A DNA stretch of 64,000 bases, taken from Parasphingorhabdus sp. SCSIO 66989 (lineage in GTDB: Bacteria; Pseudomonadota; Alphaproteobacteria; Sphingomonadales; Sphingomonadaceae). The DNA lies in contig NZ_CP136594.1 of NCBI RefSeq assembly GCF_032852305.1, forward strand, positions 2,951,501 to 3,015,500, given 5' to 3'. A program made the position numbers and the translations under genes. The notes beneath the pieces are model-generated. The model did not search any database, was not told the origin of the DNA, and was given only the letters and a program-made list of their open reading frames with translations. Below, one piece after another: positions 35,861 through 45,598 of the stretch (position 1 is the stretch's first letter; every line of letters begins with the position of its first letter).

Positions 35861-38800
35861 ATGAACACCCATCACCCCACCTCCGAACATGCCCGCCTCG
35901 CCCGCGAAGGCATGTATCACCCTGAAACCGAGCGCGATGCGTGTGGTGTGGGGCTTGTGGCCGCATGTGATGGACAGCCATCGCGCCGGGTGGTCGAGGC
36001 GGCGATTGATGCGTTGAAAGCGGTGTGGCATCGCGGCGCGGTCGATGCTGATGGCATGACCGGCGATGGCGCGGGGATTCATGTCGATCTGCCGGTGCGT
36101 TTTTTCGATGATGCGATTGCAGATAGCGGTCATAAGGTGCTGCCCAATACGCTCGCGGTCGGCATGGTGTTCCTGCCGCGCACCGACCTCAATGCGCAGG
36201 AGACCTGCCGCACCATTGTCGAGGCCGAGATTATTGACGCTGGCTATACCATTTATGGCTGGCGGCAGGTGCCGATTGATGTCTCGGTTATCGGCGAAAA
36301 GGCGCATATCACCCGGCCCGAGATCGAGCAGATCATGATCGCCGGGCCAATGCCCGATGAAGAGAGCCATGACGAGTTTGAAAAGCGGCTCTATCTGGTG
36401 CGCCGCCGTATCGAGAAAAAGGTGATCGCGGCGCAGATCAACGATTTCTACATCTGCTCGCTCTCCTGCCGCTCGATCATTTATAAAGGCCTGTTCCTCG
36501 CCGAGAGCCTGTCAGTATTCTATCCTGATCTTGTCGATGAGCGGTTTGAAAGCCGGTTGGCGATTTTCCACCAGCGTTATTCGACCAATACCTTCCCGCA
36601 ATGGTGGCTGGCCCAACCCTTCCGCACCTTGGCGCATAATGGTGAGATCAACACCATCCGCGGCAACAAGAACTGGATGAAGAGCCATGAGATCAAAATG
36701 GCAAGCCTCGCCTTTGGCGCGGAATCCGAGGACATAAAGCCGGTCATCCCGGCGGGCGCGTCGGATACGGCGGCGCTGGATACGGTGTTTGAAACTATCT
36801 GTCGTTCGGGCCGTGAGGCACCGACGGCGAAGATCATGCTGGTGCCTGAAGCCTGGCAATCCTCGCTCGGCGATGGCATTGGCGATGTGCCCGATAATCA
36901 CCTCGCCATGTATCAATATATGGCGAGCGTGATGGAGCCATGGGATGGCCCGGCGGCGCTGGCGATGACCGATGGCAAATGGGCGGTGGCCGGCGTTGAC
37001 CGCAATGCGCTGCGTCCGCTGCGCTATTCACGCACCGCCGATGGCCTGCTGATCATCGGATCGGAAACCGGCATGGTGGTGGTGCCGGAAAATACCATTG
37101 TCGAAAAAGGCGCGCTCGGCCCCGGCAAGATGATCGCGGTCGATCTGGAAGCGGGCGAGATTTATGACGACCATGCGATCAAGGACCGTATTGCCGCCGA
37201 GCAGCCTTATGAAGAGCTGGTCAAAGGCTTCCGCACCGTGGATGATCTGCCCGCAGCCGAGGGCGAACATGACTCGCTGCCCTGGGACAAGGCCGAGCTA
37301 ATCCGCCGACAGGTTGCAGCGGGCGTGACGCTTGAGGATATGGAAATGATCCTCTCGCCCATGGCGGCTGCAGGCAAGGAAGCCATTGGCTCGATGGGCG
37401 ATGACACCCCGCTTGCAGTGGTCAGCGCCAAACCGCGCGCGATCAGCGAGTTTTTCCGCCAGAATTTCAGCCAGGTGACTAACCCGCCGATTGATTCTTT
37501 GCGCGAACGCCATGTGATGAGCCTGAAAACGCGCTTTTCCAATCTCGCCAATATTCTGGAACAGGACAGCCAGAATGATGATGTGCTGGTGCTCGACTCT
37601 CCGGTGCTGTGCAATCGCGACTGGTTCCGGCTGAAACAGGCCTTTGGCAAACAGGCAGCCGAAATTAGCTGCACATTCCCGGCCGGTAGCGATGTCAAAG
37701 GAATGCGCGCCGCGATTAACCGCATCCGCAACGAGGCCGAACAGGCGGTGCGCGAGGGCAAGACCGAGATTTTCCTCAGCGATGATGCGATTGATGAGGA
37801 CAATGTGGCGATGAGCATGATCCTCGCCACCGCTGCGGTGCATACGCATTTGGTGCGCCGGGGACTTCGCTCTTTCGCCTCGGTCAATATCCGCGCTGCC
37901 GAAGCGATGACCACGCATGATCATGCCGTGATGATCGGCGTCGGTGCCACGACGGTTAACGCCTATCTCGCAGAGGCAGCGATTGCCGACCGACATGGAC
38001 GTGATTTGTACCCAAATCTCAGTCTGGAACAGTGTATCGCCAATTACCGCAAGGCGATTGATGATGGCTTGCTGAAGATTATGGCGAAGATGGGGATCTC
38101 GGTGATCTCCAGCTATCGCGGCGGCTATAATTTTGAGGCGGTAGGTCTCAGCCGCGCGCTGGTGAATGATCTCTTCCCCGGTATGCCAAGCAAGATTTCC
38201 GGCGAGGGCTATGCGTCACTACATGTCAACGCCACTGACCGGCATGATGAGGCGTTCGACTCATTGGTCGCGAAATTGCCCATTGGCGGTTTCTACAAAC
38301 AACGTGCGGGCGGCGAGACACACAGCTATTCGGCACAGCTGATGCACCTCTTACAAAGTGCTGTCGCGGGTGACAGCTATTCGTCCTATTTGCGCTTCTC
38401 CGAAGGCGTGAAAGCACTCCCACCGGTATCGCTGCGCGATCTGATGGAATTCAATTACGCCTCTGAACCGGTGCCGCTGGACGAGGTCGAAGCCACCACC
38501 GAAATCCGCAAGCGCTTCATCACGCCCGGAATGTCCTTGGGCGCGCTGTCTCCCGAAGCGCATGAGACGCTCGCCATTGCGATGAACCGTATCGGCGCGA
38601 AGTCGGTGTCGGGCGAAGGCGGTGAGAGCAAGGAGCGGTACCAGCCTTATCCCGATGGCGACAATGCCAACAGCCCGATCAAGCAGGTGGCTTCGGGCCG
38701 CTTTGGCGTGACGGCGGAGTATCTTGGTGCCTGTGAGGAGATTGAGATCAAGGTCGCACAGGGTGCCAAGCCCGGCGAAGGCGGCCAGCTTCCCGGCTTC

Positions 38801-40408
38801 AAGGTCAGCGAGTTTATCGCCAAGCTACGCCACTCAACGCCGGGCGTCACGCTGATCAGCCCGCCGCCGCATCATGATATCTATTCGATCGAGGATCTGG
38901 CGCAGTTGATCTATGACCTCAAACAGATCAATCCGCGCGCGCGGGTGTGCGTCAAGCTGGTGTCGTCAGCAGGCATCGGCACTATTGCTGCCGGTGTTGC
39001 CAAAGCCCATGCCGATGTGATCCTTGTATCCGGCCATAGCGGCGGTACCGGAGCCAGCCCGCAGACCAGCATCAAGAACGCAGGCACGCCATGGGAAATG
39101 GGGCTGAGCGAGGCCAATCAGGTGCTGACGCTCAACAAGCTGCGCCACCGGGTGAAGCTGCGCACCGATGGTGGCCTGAAGACCGGGCGCGACATTGTCA
39201 TTGCCGCGATATTGGGTGCCGAGGAATATGGCATCGGCACGCTCAGCCTCGTCGCCATGGGCTGCATCATGGTACGCCAGTGCCACAGCAATACCTGCCC
39301 GGTTGGCGTCTGCGTGCAGGATGAGCGGCTGCGCGAGAAGTTCACTGGAACGCCAGAAAAGGTGATCAATCTGATGACCTTTATCGCCGAGGAAGTGCGC
39401 GAGATACTGGCGCGGCTGGGCTATCGCACATTGGACGAGATTGTCGGGCGCACCGAGTTGCTGCGTCAAGTGAGCCGCGGTGCCGAGCATCTTGATGACT
39501 TGGACCTCAACCCGATCCTCGCCAAGGTCGATGCCCCCGATACCGAACGTCGTTTCTCACTGGAGGAGCATCGCAATCCGGTTCCGGACAGTCTCGACGC
39601 ACAGATTATCCACGATGCCGCGCCGGTATTTGAACGGCGAGAGAAGATGCAGCTCACCTATAATGTGCGCAACACCCATCGCGCGGTGGGGACACGGCTT
39701 TCTGCCGAGATCACCAAGACTTATGGCATGAAGGCGCTGGCCCATGGCCATGTCCATGTGCGGCTGCGTGGAAGTGCGGGCCAGTCATTGGGTGCGTTTC
39801 TGTGTCAGGGTATAAGGCTGGAAATCTTTGGTGATGCCAATGACTATGTCGGCAAGGGCCTTTCCGGCGGCATTATCAGCGTGCGACCCACGGTCAGCTC
39901 ACCATTGGTGACGCAGGATAACGTTATCCTCGGCAACACTGTGCTCTATGGCGCAACCTCGGGCTTTCTCTTTGCCGCCGGGCGCGCGGGTGAGCGCTTT
40001 GCCGTGCGCAATAGCGGCGCGCATGTCGTGGTCGAGGGTGTGGGTGCCAATGCCTGCGAATATATGACCGGTGGCGTCGCCGTTATTCTGGGCCAGGTTG
40101 GCCATAATTTCGGCGCGGGTATGACCGGCGGCATGGCCTTTGTGCTGGACCGTGACAATAATTTCGCCCGCCACGCCAATCCGGAATCCATCCTGTGGCA
40201 ACGCCTCAACAGCGCCCATTGGGAGGAAGACCTGAAACATCTGATCGGCCAGCATGTGCGCATGACAGGCAGCCAATGGGCCGAGGAAATCCTCGCCAAT
40301 TGGGATGTCTATCGCGATCAGTTCTGGCAGGTCTGCCCGAAAGAGATGGTCGAGCGACTGGACCACCCGCTCAATGATGACGAATCCGAAGCGGTGGCGG
40401 CGGAATAA
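35861..40408 (+). CDS. gltB: Glutamate synthase (NADPH) large subunit
   Basis: The 1515-residue protein makes two glutamates from glutamine and 2-oxoglutarate, using FMN, a [3Fe-4S] cluster and electrons from GltD. The nucleophile Cys28 begins CGVGLVA after a 27-residue propeptide, as in other class II amidotransferases. The FMN-binding middle is recognisable (GHSGGTGASPQTSIKNAG), with CIMVRQCHSNTCPVGVC as the iron-sulfur site. The C-terminal GXGXG-type beta-helix domain (about 1250-1500) is complete. Confidence 0.97.
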   Translation: MNTHHPTSEHARLAREGMYHPETERDACGVGLVAACDGQPSRRVVEAAIDALKAVWHRGAVDADGMTGDGAGIHVDLPVRFFDDAIADSGHKVLPNTLAVGMVFLPRTDLNAQETCRTIVEAEIIDAGYTIYGWRQVPIDVSVIGEKAHITRPEIEQIMIAGPMPDEESHDEFEKRLYLVRRRIEKKVIAAQINDFYICSLSCRSIIYKGLFLAESLSVFYPDLVDERFESRLAIFHQRYSTNTFPQWWLAQPFRTLAHNGEINTIRGNKNWMKSHEIKMASLAFGAESEDIKPVIPAGASDTAALDTVFETICRSGREAPTAKIMLVPEAWQSSLGDGIGDVPDNHLAMYQYMASVMEPWDGPAALAMTDGKWAVAGVDRNALRPLRYSRTADGLLIIGSETGMVVVPENTIVEKGALGPGKMIAVDLEAGEIYDDHAIKDRIAAEQPYEELVKGFRTVDDLPAAEGEHDSLPWDKAELIRRQVAAGVTLEDMEMILSPMAAAGKEAIGSMGDDTPLAVVSAKPRAISEFFRQNFSQVTNPPIDSLRERHVMSLKTRFSNLANILEQDSQNDDVLVLDSPVLCNRDWFRLKQAFGKQAAEISCTFPAGSDVKGMRAAINRIRNEAEQAVREGKTEIFLSDDAIDEDNVAMSMILATAAVHTHLVRRGLRSFASVNIRAAEAMTTHDHAVMIGVGATTVNAYLAEAAIADRHGRDLYPNLSLEQCIANYRKAIDDGLLKIMAKMGISVISSYRGGYNFEAVGLSRALVNDLFPGMPSKISGEGYASLHVNATDRHDEAFDSLVAKLPIGGFYKQRAGGETHSYSAQLMHLLQSAVAGDSYSSYLRFSEGVKALPPVSLRDLMEFNYASEPVPLDEVEATTEIRKRFITPGMSLGALSPEAHETLAIAMNRIGAKSVSGEGGESKERYQPYPDGDNANSPIKQVASGRFGVTAEYLGACEEIEIKVAQGAKPGEGGQLPGFKVSEFIAKLRHSTPGVTLISPPPHHDIYSIEDLAQLIYDLKQINPRARVCVKLVSSAGIGTIAAGVAKAHADVILVSGHSGGTGASPQTSIKNAGTPWEMGLSEANQVLTLNKLRHRVKLRTDGGLKTGRDIVIAAILGAEEYGIGTLSLVAMGCIMVRQCHSNTCPVGVCVQDERLREKFTGTPEKVINLMTFIAEEVREILARLGYRTLDEIVGRTELLRQVSRGAEHLDDLDLNPILAKVDAPDTERRFSLEEHRNPVPDSLDAQIIHDAAPVFERREKMQLTYNVRNTHRAVGTRLSAEITKTYGMKALAHGHVHVRLRGSAGQSLGAFLCQGIRLEIFGDANDYVGKGLSGGIISVRPTVSSPLVTQDNVILGNTVLYGATSGFLFAAGRAGERFAVRNSGAHVVVEGVGANACEYMTGGVAVILGQVGHNFGAGMTGGMAFVLDRDNNFARHANPESILWQRLNSAHWEEDLKHLIGQHVRMTGSQWAEEILANWDVYRDQFWQVCPKEMVERLDHPLNDDESEAVAAE

Positions 40409-40420
40409 AGATACAATAAA

Positions 40421-40549
40421 CCCCTCCTCTTCAGAGGAGGGGCAGTGAGACTTAGGGCCGTAAGGCCCTTAGTCGCAGCGGGGTGGTTAAGCCATAAGCA
40501 AAGTGCTTAGTAACTCCACCACCCCAACCCCTCCTCTAAAGAGGAGGGG
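40421..40549. repeat. Paired hairpin repeat family C, copy 1
   Basis: Two copies of the hairpin CCCCTCCTCT-nn-AGAGGAGGGG flank about 85 bases that include GGCAGTGAGACTTAG, a TAAGGCCCTTAGTCGC segment and GCGGGGTGGTT. The same unit occurs in opposite orientation at 51441. The layout, two palindromes around a shared core, is like a REPIN or small mobile repeat. It lies between convergent genes gltB and the OMP. Confidence 0.85.
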
Positions 40550-40565
40550 CTTAGCTGCAGCGCAA

Positions 40566-41093
40566 TCAGAAATTCAGCTGCAGACCCGAGGTCAGACGAA
40601 CACTGTCAAACGCGATGGTGTCGATACCAGCGCGGAAGGACAGATTTTCGTTCAACTGGAATTCGGCACCACCGCCGAGCAGATAATCACCATCGGTGTC
40701 ATCAATATTGGGCGGATTGGCGACATTGAGCACATTGCCCAGGTCAAAATTGACCTCTTGATAACCGCCGCGAACAAACAGCTTGGTACGGTCTCCGGCA
40801 TAGATACCCAGACGACCGGCAATACCATATTCGCTGTCAATCGCATTGGTGCCGAGATTGAAGTTACCTTCCAGACCAGCAAATACCTGGCCGCCGATCG
40901 GCACATCGACGCCGCCATAGACGCCATAGATAAAGCCGTCATCATCACCGATAAAGTTGGTACCAAGATCATGGTAACCCACCTGGGTGCCGACAAAGAT
41001 CTCGGCATCGCCAGTGTCTTGTGCCATAGCCGGGGAAGCCATGGCTGTCGCTGCAGCGGCAGCTGCAATTGCGGCATATGTAAACTTACGCAT
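40566..41093 (-). CDS. Outer membrane beta-barrel protein, OmpA/opacity type
   Basis: The 175-residue protein has a signal peptide (AAIAAAAAATAMASPAMA, residues 7-24) and short beta-strands with Gly-rich turns, ending in LQLNF. The pattern (GVYGGVDVPIGGQVFAGLEG) is that of small outer membrane proteins of the opacity or OmpA-like barrel. It is likely to be an eight-stranded barrel. The ATG follows a GAGGTTATT sequence and there is an AT-rich promoter-like region upstream. Confidence 0.8.
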   Translation of the reverse strand: MRKFTYAAIAAAAAATAMASPAMAQDTGDAEIFVGTQVGYHDLGTNFIGDDDGFIYGVYGGVDVPIGGQVFAGLEGNFNLGTNAIDSEYGIAGRLGIYAGDRTKLFVRGGYQEVNFDLGNVLNVANPPNIDDTDGDYLLGGGAEFQLNENLSFRAGIDTIAFDSVRLTSGLQLNF

Positions 41094-41415
41094 AATAACC
41101 TCTACTTGCTTACTAAAATCAGGCGATCGGGATGACCGAACACCTGAGCTTCGGGTAAGCAGTGTAAAATAGCCGCAAGATGAATATGGCGCGCAGCCTG
41201 TCGAAAGAAACCGGCGGTTTATGACCTTATGGAGATTTTTGCCTTATATTACATGTCTTTATGCCATGTTGCCCAAAAGCCACAAGATTGATGAAAGCGC
41301 GAATTCTTCGCATTTTCATATTCTCGCCCCGGCATTTTAAGCGCACACAGCGGCTTTCCACCGAAAATTCGCTCTTGTGATACCCTGTTACTAGACCTTA
41401 CCGCTTGGCTGCTGC
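41094..41415. other. Divergent gene-free region, OMP and GST genes
   Basis: The 322 bases between the outer membrane protein and the GST gene are AT-rich (for example 41216-41300) and should hold both promoters. No gene, repeat or clear operator is seen. Confidence 0.5.
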
Positions 41416-42099
41416 ATGAGACGGATTATGTGGCAACTCTATCAATTCCCGCTCTGCCCTTTTTCGCGCAAGGTTCGCTTGCTGATGAGCGAAAAAGGCA
41501 TTGGCTATGATCTGGTCCGCGAAAATCCGTGGGAGATGCGCGACGAATTTCTCACCATGAACCCGACCGGGCGCACTCCGACCATGGTGCATGACGAACG
41601 CAAGCTGGTGCTGTCCGACAGCCGTGCGATCTGCGAATATCTTGAGGAGACCGAGGAAAAGACGCCAATGCTCGGCGGCACTGCTGCCTATCGCGCCGAA
41701 ACCCGGCGGCTGGTGGCCTGGGCAGATGAGCATTTCTACGGCGATGTTGTCGCGCCGCTATTGCATGAGCGCATGACCAAGCGGCTGGTCACACGCCAGC
41801 CACCCGAAGCGCGGATATTGCGCGAGGCAATGCGCCGCGCCAACACCCATCTCGACTATATCGATTATCTGATCGACCATCGCAGCTGGCTCGCCGGCGC
41901 GACGCTCAGCCTCGCCGATCTGGCAACAGCGGCGCAGATTTCGGTGGCGGATTATCTGGGCGGCATTGACTGGGCCGGGCATGAACAGACCAAGGGCTGG
42001 TACAGCGTCTTCAAGTCGCGCCCCTCTTTCCGCCCTCTCTTGTCCGAGAGAATGGAAGTGATCAAACCGCCCGCCCATTATGACCAAGTGGACTTCTAA
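41416..42099 (+). CDS. Glutathione S-transferase family protein
   Basis: The 227-residue protein has a thioredoxin-like N-terminus (LYQFPLCPFSRKVRLL, residues 7-22), with CPFS as the equivalent of the catalytic CPYC/Ser site, PTMVHD and LSDSRAICEYLEE as the glutathione-binding part, and an alpha-helical C-terminus with WLAGATLSLADLATAAQISV. Glutathione-linked detoxification or isomerase work is likely, but substrate is unknown. The ATG at 41428 (MWQLYQF) is a possible alternative start. Confidence 0.9.
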   Translation: MRRIMWQLYQFPLCPFSRKVRLLMSEKGIGYDLVRENPWEMRDEFLTMNPTGRTPTMVHDERKLVLSDSRAICEYLEETEEKTPMLGGTAAYRAETRRLVAWADEHFYGDVVAPLLHERMTKRLVTRQPPEARILREAMRRANTHLDYIDYLIDHRSWLAGATLSLADLATAAQISVADYLGGIDWAGHEQTKGWYSVFKSRPSFRPLLSERMEVIKPPAHYDQVDF

Positions 42100-42130
42100 C
42101 ACCCGTGCAGGCGGGGCCTGTTTCGGCATA

Positions 42131-42318
42131 TCCTCCCCGGAACGGGGAGGGGGACCGTCGCAGACGGTGGAGGGGCACCCTCGGCATGATCCAAGGCCTA
42201 GATAATCAGCGGTCTATCTTCACGTGGATGCTAACCAGCAACTGTATCTCAAGCATAGCCATATGCTGCCTGTGCCCCTCCACCAGCTTCGCTGGTTCCC
42301 CTCCCCCAAGGGGGAGGA
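42131..42318. repeat. Palindromic repeat family D, copy 2 (two palindromes facing)
   Basis: The left unit TCCTCCCCGGAACGGGGAGG plus GGGACCGTCGCAGACGGTGG is followed, about 90 bases later, by the inverted unit CCACCAGCTTCGCTGGTTCC plus CCTCCCCCAAGGGGGAGGA. Outer and inner parts each form hairpins. Two related palindromes pointing at each other around a unique centre make this a REPIN-like unit. It lies between convergent GST and GNAT genes. Confidence 0.8.
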
Positions 42319-42319
42319 T

Positions 42320-42784
42320 TTACAGCGCCATCCGCATTTCGACCTTATCCATGCCGGGCGCATAGCCGTCCTTTTCGACCGGCCCTGCGACAAAGCCAAA
42401 ACGCGCAAAGAATGGCGCAACTGCGGGCGTGGTCGAAAGGCGCACTTCGTCCAGACCGCTTTCGCGGCGGATCACCGCCAGCCGGTGCTCAGCCAATGCC
42501 TTGCCCAGACCTTCCTTGTGCCGCGCATTGTCCACCATACCCCAGGTGAACGTCACCGCCCGAGTGCCGTCGGCATCCGGTTCCTCACGCGCATAGCCAC
42601 CACAGCCGACAGTATCCCCGTCAAGCTCCAGCACAAAATAAGGCCCGCGCGGGTCATCGAGAAAATCGCTGAATAACTGCCGTTCACTGGGATCGAAATA
42701 GCGCGGCACATTGCTATCAAACAGCGCCAGACAAGCAGCCTTGTCCTCGGATCGGTAGTCGCGAAACTGCACGGCACGTCTCAT
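42320..42784 (-). CDS. GNAT-family N-acetyltransferase
   Basis: The 154-residue protein has the acetyl-CoA-binding fold, with RHKEGLGKALAEHRLAV as the Q/RxxGxG/A loop (about residues 90-106). The substrate is unknown. It starts within the last four bases of ubiG (ATGA) on the same strand, so it is coupled to that gene. The stop is next to repeat family D copy 2. Confidence 0.85.
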   Translation of the reverse strand: MRRAVQFRDYRSEDKAACLALFDSNVPRYFDPSERQLFSDFLDDPRGPYFVLELDGDTVGCGGYAREEPDADGTRAVTFTWGMVDNARHKEGLGKALAEHRLAVIRRESGLDEVRLSTTPAVAPFFARFGFVAGPVEKDGYAPGMDKVEMRMAL

Positions 42785-43533
42785 TCTGCGTGATGCAGGC
42801 AGGCGATATAGTTGAGCGCGATATTGTCGCTGAGATGCAGCCCCTTATCGGGCGAAAAGGCGATGCCGGTGACATGATCCATCGCCAGCCCCTGCTCGGC
42901 GAAGATCGCTTCCAGTTCTTCGGGCGTCAGAAACTTGTTCCAATCATGGGTGCCGCGCGGGATCATGCCCGACAGCTCCGCGCCTTCCACCAGCAATAGC
43001 CGCGACAGGTTGGTGCGATTGGGGGTGGAGACAATCATCAACCCACCAGGGGCCAGCTTGGCCGCAAGCGAGGCGGCAAAGGCCACGGGATCGGCAACAT
43101 GTTCAATCACCTCAAGCGAGGTCACCAGATCAAAGCCATCGGTGTCCAGTTCCTCGACCGGCCGATGAAGATAATCGATGCTGAGCCCGCTCTGCTCGGC
43201 ATGTGCCTTGGCCACCGCGATATTCTCCGCCGCCGCATCCAGCCCGGTGACATCGCCACCCAGCCGCGCCAGTGGCTCGCACAGCAGACCGGCACCGCAG
43301 CCAACATCCAGCACCTTCTTGCCCGCCAATGGCCTGCGGTCGCGCGGATTGCTCTCAAAATGGCGATCAATCGCCTCCCGAATATAGCCCAGCCTCACCG
43401 GATTAAGCCGATGCAGCATCGCCGAGGAGCCTTTCGGATCCCACCAGTCAGCCGCGAGCTTGCCAAAATGCTCGGCCTCGGCGTCGATAATTGATCCGGT
43501 TGTGGCTGTTCCTGTGCTTGCCATGTCTGGCAC
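42781..43533 (-). CDS. ubiG: Ubiquinone biosynthesis O-methyltransferase UbiG
   Basis: The 250-residue SAM methyltransferase performs both O-methylations of ubiquinone synthesis. The SAM motif VLDVGCGAGLLCEPLARLGG (about residues 75-94) and GLDAAAENIAVAK are typical, as are the N-terminal EAEHFGKLAADWWDPKGSS segment and the C-terminal NRTNLSRLLLVEGAE with GTHDWNKF that are characteristic of UbiG. It is divergent from lysC and coupled to the GNAT gene downstream. Confidence 0.94.
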   Translation of the reverse strand: MPDMASTGTATTGSIIDAEAEHFGKLAADWWDPKGSSAMLHRLNPVRLGYIREAIDRHFESNPRDRRPLAGKKVLDVGCGAGLLCEPLARLGGDVTGLDAAAENIAVAKAHAEQSGLSIDYLHRPVEELDTDGFDLVTSLEVIEHVADPVAFAASLAAKLAPGGLMIVSTPNRTNLSRLLLVEGAELSGMIPRGTHDWNKFLTPEELEAIFAEQGLAMDHVTGIAFSPDKGLHLSDNIALNYIACLHHAE

Positions 43534-43629
43534 CTCTGATTATCAGCGTGAGAAATAGATATCACCCATATGGCAACCGATCATCCCGATGGGAAGCCAT
43601 CCAATGAAAACAGGACGATAATACACCCC

Positions 43630-44889
43630 ATGGCGCGTATCGTAATGAAATTTGGCGGCACGTCGATGGCGGGTATTGAGCGCATCCGCCGCGTGGCGCA
43701 GCTGGTGAAGCGTCAGGCCGATGCCGGGCATGAGGTCGCGGTGGTGGTCTCTGCCATGGCGGGCGAGACCGACAGGCTGGTCAATTTCTGTCGTGAGGCA
43801 AGCTCGCTTTATGATCCGGCGGAATATGATGTTGTCGTCGCCAGCGGCGAACAGGTGACATCTGGTCTGTTGGCGATTGCGTTGCAATCCATCGGAGCCA
43901 AGGCGCGAAGCTGGCTTGGCTGGCAATTGCCGGTGCGCACGATTGAGGCGCATAGCAAGGCGCGGATTGAAGAGATTGAAAGCGACGCGCTGATCAGCGC
44001 GATGCAATCGGGCGAGATTGCCATCATCCCCGGCTTTCAGGGATTGAGCGATGATGGTCGGGTCGCGACCCTGGGCCGCGGCGGATCGGACACCAGTGCA
44101 GTGGCGGTAGCGGCGGCGGTCAAGGCCGATCGCTGCGATATCTATACCGATGTCGACGGCGTCTACACCACCGACCCGCGCATCGTCGCCAAGGCGCGCA
44201 AGCTGAAGCAATTGACCTTTGAGGAAATGCTGGAGCTTGCCAGTGTCGGCGCCAAGGTGCTGCAGACGCGCTCGGTCGGCCTCGCGATGAAGGAAAATGT
44301 ACGCATACAGGTGCTGTCATCCTTTACCGGCGATGATGCGCCGCCTGCGGACAGCCTGCCCGGAACATTGATCGTCAGCGATGACGAAGTGGAGGAAAGC
44401 GAAATGGAACGCCAGCTGATCAGCGGCATCGCCTATGACAAGAATGAAGCGAAAATCACCCTCACCCGCGTCCCCGACAAGCCGGGCGCGGTGGCGGCGA
44501 TCTTTATCCCGCTCGCCGATGCGGCGATCAATGTCGATATGATCATTCAGAATGTCGGCCGCGACAAGGGCGAGACCGATGTCACCTTCACCGTGCCCCA
44601 GGCCGACCTGCCGCGCGCGCTTGACCTGCTCGATCAGGCCCAGGACGAGATCGGCTATAACCGCCTGATCCCCGATACCAATGTCGCCAAAATCTCGGTC
44701 GTCGGCGTCGGGATGCGCAGCCATGCCGGTGTCGCCAGCACCATGTTCTCTGCCCTCGCCGATCGCGGCGTCAATATCCAGGCGATCACCACCAGCGAGA
44801 TCAAGGTCAGCGTGCTGATCGAGGAGGATTATACCGAGCTGGCGGTGCGGGTGCTGCACACGGCCTATGGGCTGGATGCGGAAGATTGA
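43630..44889 (+). CDS. lysC: Aspartate kinase
   Basis: The 419-residue kinase phosphorylates aspartate, the first step to lysine, threonine and methionine. The start at 43630 gives MARIVMKFGGTSMAGIERI, with the KFGGTS motif; the nearer upstream frame has no good start. After the kinase domain (about 1-250) there are two ACT domains (about 265-415), the usual feedback sites for amino acids. Its last 87 bases are copied at 45512-45598. Confidence 0.96.
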   Translation: MARIVMKFGGTSMAGIERIRRVAQLVKRQADAGHEVAVVVSAMAGETDRLVNFCREASSLYDPAEYDVVVASGEQVTSGLLAIALQSIGAKARSWLGWQLPVRTIEAHSKARIEEIESDALISAMQSGEIAIIPGFQGLSDDGRVATLGRGGSDTSAVAVAAAVKADRCDIYTDVDGVYTTDPRIVAKARKLKQLTFEEMLELASVGAKVLQTRSVGLAMKENVRIQVLSSFTGDDAPPADSLPGTLIVSDDEVEESEMERQLISGIAYDKNEAKITLTRVPDKPGAVAAIFIPLADAAINVDMIIQNVGRDKGETDVTFTVPQADLPRALDLLDQAQDEIGYNRLIPDTNVAKISVVGVGMRSHAGVASTMFSALADRGVNIQAITTSEIKVSVLIEEDYTELAVRVLHTAYGLDAED

Positions 44890-44893
44890 TCAT

Positions 44894-45346
44894 ATGAAGG
44901 CAATAGGAGCGATTGTTGCGGCCTCTGCCCTCTTGATGGCAACATGGGTTGGCGCACAGGAAAGCGACCCCGCGCCAACGCAGGACGAAGATTACTATAT
45001 CGCCCCTGATGTCGGAACCATGTGCGTCGCTGCTTTGATGACAACCGCTGTGACCGTGGGGGAAAAGTGCTTTCCCGATCAGTATGTGGAGAACAGGCAA
45101 GCGCTTAAGCAAACATTGTCCCTGCTGGACGCCTTCTTTCTCCGCGACCCGAAATGGAATGAGGATGTCTTGGCCCGGTTCAAACAGAGAATGGGGAACC
45201 AGGACGCCCATCCCGAGAAATTATGTCGAGGTGATATCAAGGCTCTGGGCGAGGTCTATCTGCAAGTGGATCAGCAGAAATTGCGGACCAGCGTCGAAGA
45301 ACTTATCGCTGCATCGGACTCGCCTGCATGGGGAACCTGTCTCTAG
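44894..45346 (+). CDS. Small secreted protein of unknown function
   Basis: The 150-residue protein has a signal peptide (IGAIVAASALLMATWVGA, residues 4-21) and two mature cysteine pairs in CVAALMT, EKCFPDQ, KLCRGD and WGTCL that may form disulfides. No domain was recognised. It begins 4 bases after the lysC stop. It lies between the true lysC end and copies of the small-gene and lysC ends, so it seems to be an accessory gene of one of two joined alleles of this locus. Confidence 0.65.
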   Translation: MKAIGAIVAASALLMATWVGAQESDPAPTQDEDYYIAPDVGTMCVAALMTTAVTVGEKCFPDQYVENRQALKQTLSLLDAFFLRDPKWNEDVLARFKQRMGNQDAHPEKLCRGDIKALGEVYLQVDQQKLRTSVEELIAASDSPAWGTCL

Positions 45347-45363
45347 GCAAGCTTAGCTGCGCT

Positions 45364-45500
45364 TTACCAATCTCCGCCAAGCTCCTTGATCGCCTTTAGC
45401 AACGCCTTTTTGCTCTCGGTGCGGCGCTGGCCGCTGTTGCGGGGGAGATCGGGCAGAGATAACTCTTCCCGGCGGAGCGCTATATAAGCGGCCAATTCCT
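45364..45500 (-). pseudogene. Copy of the 3' end of the gene at 46501-46686
   Basis: This 137-base stretch matches 46501-46637 with a few substitutions. It would encode the last residues of the partner protein (SLPDLPRNSGQRRTESK... KELGGDW-like) with its stop but has no start. It ends abruptly at 45500, where the copy of the lysC end begins after 11 unrelated bases. Confidence 0.85.
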
Positions 45501-45511
45501 ACGGTGATGTC

Positions 45512-45598
45512 CAGGTCAGCACGCTGATCGAAGAGGACTATACCAAGTTGGCGGTGCGAGTGTTGCACACCGCCTATGGGCTGGATGCGGAGGATGGG
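45512..45598 (+). pseudogene. Copy of the 3' end of lysC
   Basis: It follows the last 87 bases of lysC (44803-44889) with about 13 mismatches by eye; the translated part reads LIEEDYTKLAVRVLHTAYGLDAED against LIEEDYTELAVRVLHTAYGLDAED. The lysC stop TGA is GGG here, so the frame is open past its end. There is no start. Most differences are synonymous, which suggests a diverged functional allele rather than a decayed copy. Confidence 0.85.

Noticed and set aside
45353-45568. Short minus-strand frame over the two end copies
   Set aside because: It runs across the junction of two duplicated gene ends in a frame used by neither gene.
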